Source of the DNA: Haloferax sp. Atlit-12N | GTDB taxonomy: Archaea > Halobacteriota > Halobacteria > Halobacteriales > Haloferacaceae | Reading direction: 5' to 3' | Assembly: GCF_003383095.1 (NCBI RefSeq) | Contig: NZ_PSYW01000001.1 | Coordinates: 124,001-188,000, forward strand | DNA length: 64,000 bases | In this document: positions 58,887-64,000 of the stretch, piece after piece | How the letters are laid out: every line of letters starts with the position of its first letter | Position numbering within the stretch: the stretch's first letter is position 1 | The notes under the pieces: generated by a model | What the model saw: the letters and a program-made list of their open reading frames with translations, nothing else | Databases searched by the model: none | Told to the model about the DNA's origin: nothing | Made by a program: the position numbers and the translations under genes

Positions 58887-59392
58887 AGGTAGTCGATGAA
58901 GTCGACGGTCCCCGCCGAGGGTTCGCGCTCGCCCGTGACGACCGCCGCGATGTCGTCGGCGACGGCGTCGGGGTCGCGCTCGGTCGTGTCGATTTCGTAC
59001 ACCGACTCCTCGCCGTGGAACTCGACGGCCTCGCCGAGAATCACGTCCAGCGCCTCGGACTCGCGGTTCTCGCGCGCCTTCGTCTCGGCTTCGCCGCGGT
59101 CGAGGAGGCGCTGTTCGAGGATGTCGGGTCGACAGCGAAGCACGACCACGCGGTCGGCCTCGAAGTGGTGTGCGAGGTGGCTCTCGACGATGCCGTCCCA
59201 GTCGCCGAGTTCGTCGCGGGCGGCGTCGAGGTCGACGACGAGCGTGTCGCGCTCCTCGTCGCGCTCGGTCCAGAGGCCTTCGTCTTTCACGAGTCGGTTG
59301 AGGTGGACCACGTCGAGGTCGAGGTCGTCGGCGACGCGCTCGGTGGCGGTGGTCTTTCCGGTGCCGGGGGTGCCGGTGACGACGACTCTCAC
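58883..59392 (-). CDS. Adenylate kinase-like NTPase (AK6/Fap7 family)
   Basis: A 169-residue P-loop kinase. It starts VRVVVTGTPGTGKTTATERV from a GTG at 59392. The Walker A is GTPGTGKTT at about residues 7-15, and the lid/core has VVLRCRPDILEQRLLDRG. The compact AK6/Fap7 family acts in small-subunit ribosome maturation and as an adenylate kinase. The start overlaps the hisC stop (GTGA) and its stop overlaps the phosphatidyltransferase start, so three genes are translationally coupled. A longer in-frame start at 59479 is arginine-rich and lies inside hisC. Confidence 0.9.
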   Translation of the reverse strand: MRVVVTGTPGTGKTTATERVADDLDLDVVHLNRLVKDEGLWTERDEERDTLVVDLDAARDELGDWDGIVESHLAHHFEADRVVVLRCRPDILEQRLLDRGEAETKARENRESEALDVILGEAVEFHGEESVYEIDTTERDPDAVADDIAAVVTGEREPSAGTVDFIDYL

Positions 59393-60474
59393 GCCGGCGG
59401 CACCTCCGAGACGATGCGGTTGAGCACGTCCACGGCGCGCTTGGTCTGTGCTTCGGTGCCGCAGGAGACGCGGATGCACTCCGGCAGGCCGAAACTCCCA
59501 CAGTCGCGGACGATGACGCCCTCGCGCTGGGCGGCCTCAGTAACGGCGGTGGCGTCGGCCACTTCGACGAGGACGAAGTTGCCCTCGCTTTCCCACGTCG
59601 GCGCGTCGAGGTGTTCGCGGAGGTACTCGCGGGACCACCGGGCCGACTCGACGGATTTCTCGACGTGTTCCTCGTCGTCGAGCGCGGCGAGCGCGGCGCG
59701 GCAGGCGACCTCGCTGGCGGCGAACGGCGTGTTCACGCGGGCGTAGGCGTCGGCCCACGCCTCGGGGACGCAAGCGTAGCCGATGCGGAGGCCGGCCAGC
59801 CCGTAGGCCTTCGAGAACGTCCGCAGGACCGCGATGTTGTCGTACTCCGAGAGGAGGTCGATGGCCGACGGTTCCTCGGCGAACTCGCCGTAGGCCTCGT
59901 CGACGACGAGGAGCGTGTGGTCCTCGACCGACTCGGCGAGCTCGACGAGTTCGTCCCGCGGGAGCACGGAGCCGGTGGGGTTGTGCGGCGTCGTGAGGTA
60001 GACCATGCGCTCGCCGTCGTAGGCGTCGAGGACGAGGTCGGCGGTCTGTTCGAAGTTGTCGCCCTTCGACACCTCGTACTGGACGGCGTCGCCGTGGTGG
60101 TACTGGGCGCTCATCGAGTAGTACGAAAAGCCGGGCGACGGTTCGAGAATCCGGTCGTCCGGTTCGAGCATCGCGCGGGTCAGGTAGTCGATAGAGCCGT
60201 CCGCGCCGGGCGACACCCACACCTGTTCGGCTTCGAGGCCCCACTTGTCGGCGAGGCGTTCGGTCAGGTCCGTGTGGGCCGTCTTCGGGTAGACGCTCAC
60301 GGTCGGCGCGGCGTCTTCGATGGCGGCGACCGCCTTCGGACTCGGGCCGTGGGGGTTCTCGTTCGAGGAGAGTTTCGTCAGGTCCTCGGGGTCCATCCCG
60401 AGTTCGCGGGCGACCTCCTCTGTCCCGCGGCCGGGTACGTAGGGAGCGTGCGCGGAGAGGTCCCGTGGTTGCAT
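59389..60474 (-). CDS. hisC: Histidinol-phosphate aminotransferase
   Basis: A PLP-dependent class I/II aminotransferase, 361 residues, of histidine synthesis. It begins MQPRDLSAHAPYVPGRGTEE, and has KLSSNENPHGPSPKAV at about 34-49, the VSPGADGSIDYLTRAML region, TTPHNPTGSVLPRDEL, the DEAYGEF acid strand and the PLP lysine in TFSKAYGLAGLRIGYA. The end includes CIRVSCGTEAQT with the family's substrate arginine. The ATG at 60474 was used and a much longer in-frame extension to 61152 rejected. It is first in an operon with the adenylate kinase-like and phosphatidyltransferase genes, neither related to histidine. Confidence 0.95.
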   Translation of the reverse strand: MQPRDLSAHAPYVPGRGTEEVARELGMDPEDLTKLSSNENPHGPSPKAVAAIEDAAPTVSVYPKTAHTDLTERLADKWGLEAEQVWVSPGADGSIDYLTRAMLEPDDRILEPSPGFSYYSMSAQYHHGDAVQYEVSKGDNFEQTADLVLDAYDGERMVYLTTPHNPTGSVLPRDELVELAESVEDHTLLVVDEAYGEFAEEPSAIDLLSEYDNIAVLRTFSKAYGLAGLRIGYACVPEAWADAYARVNTPFAASEVACRAALAALDDEEHVEKSVESARWSREYLREHLDAPTWESEGNFVLVEVADATAVTEAAQREGVIVRDCGSFGLPECIRVSCGTEAQTKRAVDVLNRIVSEVPPA

Positions 60475-60569
60475 GGTCGGAAAATGCGGGTCGCGGTTCT
60501 TAAGCGTGCGTACTCCGGATCGGACGAGGCGGCAGGGAAGCCGGGTTGGAGACGCGACTCCGACGGGCG

Positions 60570-62150
60570 CTACCCGAGTTCGGCCCGAAGCGACTCGGCG
60601 AGTCGAAGCGAGAGCGCCGCGATGGTGAGCGTCGGGTTCATCGCGCCGCCGGTCGGGAAGACGCTCGACCCCGAAATCCAGAGGTTGTCGAGGTCGTGGG
60701 CGCGGCACTCGGCGTCTACGACGCTCGACTCGGGGTCGTCGCCCATCCGCGTCGTCCCCATGTGATGGTACGCGGGGCCGGTCTCGTCGGGGCCGACGGT
60801 CCAGCGGCCCTCGACGCCGAGTTCGTCCAGCACGCGCGCCTGAATCTCGTTGGCCCGCGAGAGCGCGGCCTCCGTCTGTTCGTCGACGGACCAGTGTATC
60901 TCGGGGACGGGGTCGCCGAGGTCGTCGGTCGTCTCCCGGTCGAGGCCGACGTAGTTGTCCTCGCGGGGGAGCTGTTCGACCAGCGCGCCCATGGACACGT
61001 GCGTGCCGTAGCGCTCGTCCAACTGGTCGAGCAGGTCGTCGCCCCACGTGTCGGCGTGGAGGGCGTCGATGACCGGCGACGGGCCGGCGTAGTTGAGAAA
61101 CTCCAGTTTGAGGCCGTTGACCGGGTCGGCGTCGTCGTAGAACTGGTGGCACTCGCTGGTGTTGAAGCCGACGTGGTTCTGTCGCGTGGGGCGGTCGAGG
61201 CGGCCGCCCATCCCGGCGAACAGGTGGTCCATGAAGTACCGACCGACGGCACCCGAGGAGTTAGCGAGACCGTCGGGGTAGCGGTCGGAGTCGGACAGCA
61301 ACAGCAGTCTGACGTTCTCGACGCCGCCGCAGGCGAGGACGAACTGGGTCGCCTCCTGCCTGTGGGTCTCGCCGTCGGGGGTCGTGTAGGCGGCGGCGAC
61401 GACGCGCTCGCCCGCCTCGTCGTGTTCGAGTCGCCGGACTCGCGCGCGGTCGATGACCCGTGCCCCCGCGGATTCGGCCTTTTCGACGTGGGACTCGGCG
61501 GTGTACTTCGCGCCGGAGGGACAGACCGGCTTGCACGTCCCGTAACCGACGCAGGGCGACCGGTCGTCGTACGGTTCGGAGTTGCGGGCGTTGCCCACGG
61601 AGTGCATGTCGATGCCGAGGCGCTTGCAGGCCTCGGCGAAGATGGAATCCGAGTGCGACGGCCGGAAGGCGGGAAGCGGGTAGGGCTCGTCCCGCGGCGG
61701 CGCGTAGGGGTTGTCGTCCGCGCCCGCGACGCCAAACTCGCGTTCCGCGGCGGCGTAGTACGGCCGGAGGTCGTCGTAGCCGATTGGCCAGTCGGCTCCG
61801 ACGCCGTGTCTGGAGTCGAGTTCGAAGTCGCGCTCGTGGAGGCGCATCACCATCCCCTGCCAGTGGAGCGTCGACCCGCCGACGCCCTTCACGCGGGCGG
61901 CGTTCAGCGGGTAGAACGACTCGCCCGAGGAGGAAAACGCGTCCCGCGGGCCGCCCATCTCCCACGGGCCGCCGAGGCCGGGACGGACGTGCTGTTCCAG
62001 TTGCTCCCGCCTGTTGCCGTCGAACCGCGGCCCGGCTTCGAGGACGACGACTGTCGCTCCCGACTCGGCGAGTCGGTGGGCGACGAGGCCGCCGGCGGGC
62101 CCGGCGCCGACGATGCACACGTCGGCGTCGGCGACGGGGATTCTATCCAT
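60570..62150 (-). CDS. GMC-family FAD-dependent oxidoreductase
   Basis: A 526-residue flavoprotein of the glucose-methanol-choline family. The FAD loop is DADVCIVGAGPAGGLVAHRL at about residues 8-27, and GVGGSTLHWQGMVMRLHERD holds the second flavin contact. Further features are CKPVCPSGAKYTAESHVEKA with clustered cysteines, and the C-terminal GMC motif HHMGTTRMGDDP and NLWISGSSVFPTGGAMNPTL. It probably oxidises a sugar or alcohol. No signal peptide is seen, but its small partner has a Tat signal and may carry it across the membrane. The ATG at 62150 was chosen over an upstream GTG at 62159; both overlap the end of the partner gene. Confidence 0.92.
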   Translation of the reverse strand: MDRIPVADADVCIVGAGPAGGLVAHRLAESGATVVVLEAGPRFDGNRREQLEQHVRPGLGGPWEMGGPRDAFSSSGESFYPLNAARVKGVGGSTLHWQGMVMRLHERDFELDSRHGVGADWPIGYDDLRPYYAAAEREFGVAGADDNPYAPPRDEPYPLPAFRPSHSDSIFAEACKRLGIDMHSVGNARNSEPYDDRSPCVGYGTCKPVCPSGAKYTAESHVEKAESAGARVIDRARVRRLEHDEAGERVVAAAYTTPDGETHRQEATQFVLACGGVENVRLLLLSDSDRYPDGLANSSGAVGRYFMDHLFAGMGGRLDRPTRQNHVGFNTSECHQFYDDADPVNGLKLEFLNYAGPSPVIDALHADTWGDDLLDQLDERYGTHVSMGALVEQLPREDNYVGLDRETTDDLGDPVPEIHWSVDEQTEAALSRANEIQARVLDELGVEGRWTVGPDETGPAYHHMGTTRMGDDPESSVVDAECRAHDLDNLWISGSSVFPTGGAMNPTLTIAALSLRLAESLRAELG

Positions 62151-62757
62151 CGCCCTCACCCCCGGAGTCGGTCGTCTCGGGGTCGTCCATCGTCGCCCGC
62201 CGGTAGCTCTCGGCCCCGCCGGGGTGGCCGATAGGGTTCTCGATGCCGACGAGGCGGCCGCCGGTCGGCGAGGCGTAGAAGGCGTAGAGCAGTTCGTTCA
62301 CGACGTGAAATCGGAGGCGCTCGGAGAGCGTCCCGTCCGGAATCGGGTCGGCCGCGTCGACGCCGAGTTCGCGGAGCAGGCGGTCGCGGTCGCCTTCGGG
62401 AAGTTCGGCGAAGGCCGCACCCTCCCAGTCGCGGCCGATGTCGTCCAACTCGGTCGCGGCGTCGACCATCGCGGTCCGCCGCGAGTCGTCTCTCGCGCGC
62501 CCGACGACGTAGGTCTCGACGAACTCCGAGACGCCCTCGGCCGCGCTCGGGTAGACGACCTCGGCCGCGGCGACCATCGTCTCGCGCACCGCGGTCGGCG
62601 GGGTGTCGTCGCCGTCCGCTCCGTCCGCACCAGTCGACTCACCTGCCTCGTCGGTCGAATCGGCGGTCGGCGGGTCGAACTGCGTCAGCGACACGGCCCC
62701 ACCGGTGACGCCGAGACCGGCGAGCACGGTCAGCGCGTCCCGTCGCGTCAGTCGCAT
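62143..62757 (-). CDS. Tat-exported subunit 3 of a gluconate 2-dehydrogenase-type complex
   Basis: A 204-residue protein with a twin-arginine signal (RLTRRDALTVLAGLGVTGG) at its start. The core (about 60-180) has the subunit-3 pattern: AAAEVVYPSAAEGVSEFVET, a helix LPEGDRDRLLRELGVD, and LRFHVVNELLYAFYASPTGG. In bacteria this small subunit escorts a GMC flavoprotein and a cytochrome c; no cytochrome gene is here. It overlaps the GMC gene by 8 bases, so the pair is translated together. The low-complexity linker DEAGESTGADGADGDDT follows the signal. Confidence 0.85.
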   Translation of the reverse strand: MRLTRRDALTVLAGLGVTGGAVSLTQFDPPTADSTDEAGESTGADGADGDDTPPTAVRETMVAAAEVVYPSAAEGVSEFVETYVVGRARDDSRRTAMVDAATELDDIGRDWEGAAFAELPEGDRDRLLRELGVDAADPIPDGTLSERLRFHVVNELLYAFYASPTGGRLVGIENPIGHPGGAESYRRATMDDPETTDSGGEGDG

Positions 62758-62798
62758 TCGGCGGGAATTAGGCCAGCCTAATTATAGGGTTTGTCCTC

Positions 62799-63191
62799 TC
62801 AGCCCGCGCGGTCGAGGACGACGGCGACGACGCCGAACGTGACGACCGCCGGGAGGACCGCGACGAACATGTCGAACCGCGCCCCGAGGTTGTATGCGAG
62901 GACGAGCGCCTGCACGTACGCGAGGAACGTCGCCAGTATCGAGTCAAAGACGGGCGGGACGTTGGTTCCGCTTCCCGCAGCCCCGGCGAACCGGGTGACG
63001 AGGAGCGCGCCGAGGCCGATGACCGGGATGAGAAGCACGCCGAGCGGGGCGGCGACGAAAGAGTCGGGGTCGCCGCCGACGCCGAAGTGAATCGCAACCG
63101 AGGAGGGAAGTCGGGGGAGGGCCGCGACGCCCGCGACGGCGCTGAGTGCGAGTATCGCGACGCCGACGAGTGTCAATCGGGGGACACGCAT
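62799..63191 (-). CDS. DUF1648-type membrane protein
   Basis: A 130-residue protein with four hydrophobic segments. Between the first two is LPRLPSSVAIHFGVGGDPDS, the DUF1648 signature (P-x-V-x-x-H-F-x2-x-G-x-P-D), seen in SdpI-like immunity proteins and many archaeal membrane proteins. The function here is unknown. The ATG at 63191 is the only good start. It is 41 bp upstream of the GMC operon on the same strand. Confidence 0.8.
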   Translation of the reverse strand: MRVPRLTLVGVAILALSAVAGVAALPRLPSSVAIHFGVGGDPDSFVAAPLGVLLIPVIGLGALLVTRFAGAAGSGTNVPPVFDSILATFLAYVQALVLAYNLGARFDMFVAVLPAVVTFGVVAVVLDRAG

Positions 63192-63239
63192 ACGGCCGGG
63201 TTGTGACTCGGCGATGAAAAAACGGGATGTCGGTCGCGC

Positions 63240-63971
63240 TCAGTCCTGTCGCACGTCGTGTTCGAGGACGCCGACGCCCTCGACTTCGACCGCGACGCGG
63301 TCGCCGTCTTCCAGCGGGCCGACGCCCTCGGGCGTTCCGGTCGAGATGATGTCGCCGGCTTCGAGCGTCATGTAGGACGTGATTTCAGCGACGAGGTCGG
63401 GAATCGAGAAGATGAGGTGTTCGATGCTGGAGTCCTGTCGCGTCTCGCCGTTCACGCGCAACGAGATGCTCGCGTCGTCGGGGAGGTGGTCGGGGTCGGC
63501 GAGGACCGGACCGAGCGGGGCAGAGCCGTCGAACGCCTTCCCGCGGACCCAGTTCGTCTCGATGTCCTGGTCGTCGCGGTTGGACACGTCGTTCATGACG
63601 GTGTAGCCCGCGATGACACCTTCGGCGTCCTCGGCCGCGACGTTCCGGCACTGCTCGCCGATGACGACCGCGAGTTCGGCCTCGTGTTCGACGTTCTTCT
63701 TGCCCGCGGGGAGCGTCACGGTGTCGCCGTGGCCGGCGACCGCGTTCGGCGGCTTGAGGAACAAAAGCGGCCGGTCGGGGACCTCCTCGTCGCGCTCCTC
63801 GGCGTGCTTGGCGTAGTTGCGGCCGATACAGACGATTTTCGACGGCTCGCACGGCGGGAGCACGTCGACCTCGTCGAGGTCGTAGTTCTCGCCGCCGAAA
63901 GAGACCGAATCGCCGTGCCACTCGCCGGTTCGAACTGCGCCCGCGGGGTCGCGGAATCGGACGTGATGCAT
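63240..63971 (-). CDS. Fumarylacetoacetate hydrolase-family protein
   Basis: A 243-residue FAH-superfamily enzyme. The family core has IVCIGRNYAKHAEE at about residues 46-59, PLLFLKPPNAVAGHG, the metal-binding E-x-E in EHEAELAVVIGEQ (about 93-105), VMNDVSNRDDQ, and STGTPEGVGPLEDGD near the end. Such proteins hydrolyse or decarboxylate acylpyruvates or diketo acids; the exact substrate is unknown. Its N-terminal 40 residues form a strand domain. The ATG at 63971 lies 29 bp before the window edge, so the promoter is only partly visible. Confidence 0.93.
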   Translation of the reverse strand: MHHVRFRDPAGAVRTGEWHGDSVSFGGENYDLDEVDVLPPCEPSKIVCIGRNYAKHAEERDEEVPDRPLLFLKPPNAVAGHGDTVTLPAGKKNVEHEAELAVVIGEQCRNVAAEDAEGVIAGYTVMNDVSNRDDQDIETNWVRGKAFDGSAPLGPVLADPDHLPDDASISLRVNGETRQDSSIEHLIFSIPDLVAEITSYMTLEAGDIISTGTPEGVGPLEDGDRVAVEVEGVGVLEHDVRQD

Positions 63972-64000
63972 GCCCCACGCGTCGGCGGGGGGCGTGATAG

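Overview
The window is 64 kb of GC-rich DNA from a halophilic archaeon, most likely Haloferax or a close relative. The basis is the strongly acidic proteome, leaderless starts placed about 25-30 bp after TATA-like boxes, archaeal versions of core genes (SBDS, MBF1, Cdc48, RPA, Lhr, Rad3/XPD, GHMP-type shikimate kinase, CDP-alcohol phosphatidyltransferase, fused PorA), and the rpa1-rpap1-rpe operon, which I know from Haloferax volcanii. I saw no rRNA, tRNA or CRISPR array. Genes are densely packed and many adjacent pairs overlap by 1-4 bases.

Layout. 0-4.1 kb (minus): Rad3/XPD helicase, a winged-helix regulator and an MFS transporter. 4.1-12.1 kb: nnr-moaC, hflX, a FUN14-like membrane protein, SBDS, Nfu, thioredoxin, the riboflavin/F420 pathway reductase ArfC, a GT4 glycosyltransferase and a YQS-repeat protein. 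12.2-16.2 kb: the RPA operon. 16.3-25.9 kb: two small membrane proteins, an Lhr-type helicase, regulators, a methyltransferase, a two-domain Cdc48, and small haloarchaeal proteins including a 44-residue zinc finger. 26.0-27.2 kb: shikimate kinase and chorismate mutase.

27.2-31.5 kb is the accessory part. It holds a lower-GC Na+/Ca2+-type exchanger with AT-rich flanks, a NikR regulator divergent from a histidine-rich nickel/cobalt permease, and a solitary IS200/IS605-type tnpB element bounded by two similar GC hairpins. The right hairpin ends 3 bases before the start codon of a LysE-family exporter. 32-46 kb: OsmC, an AAC(3)-like acetyltransferase, small membrane proteins, SurE, an Rsm22-like methyltransferase, prephenate dehydrogenase, a Tat lipoprotein, an SDR, a thioredoxin-fold candidate, an M24 peptidase, aroA, a phosphodiesterase and aroC. 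Together with shikimate kinase and chorismate mutase, five aromatic amino acid genes lie within 20 kb.

46-54.4 kb: porAB (pyruvate:ferredoxin oxidoreductase), an Lrp-type regulator, DinB polymerase with a PCNA-binding tail, a HerA-like ATPase, triosephosphate isomerase and MBF1. 54.5-58 kb: a soluble chemotaxis transducer joined to a KaiC-like domain without a normal Walker A motif, overlapping a PAS histidine kinase gene. 58.3-64 kb: an overlapping hisC/adenylate kinase/CDP-alcohol transferase operon, a GMC dehydrogenase with its small subunit, a DUF1648 membrane protein and an FAH-family hydrolase.

The best candidates for new biology are the tnpB/lysE junction with a TnpB that appears to lack its RuvC-II glutamate, the transducer-kinase pair, and several palindromes at promoters (near tnpB, dinB, aroA and the gene at 39.6 kb).
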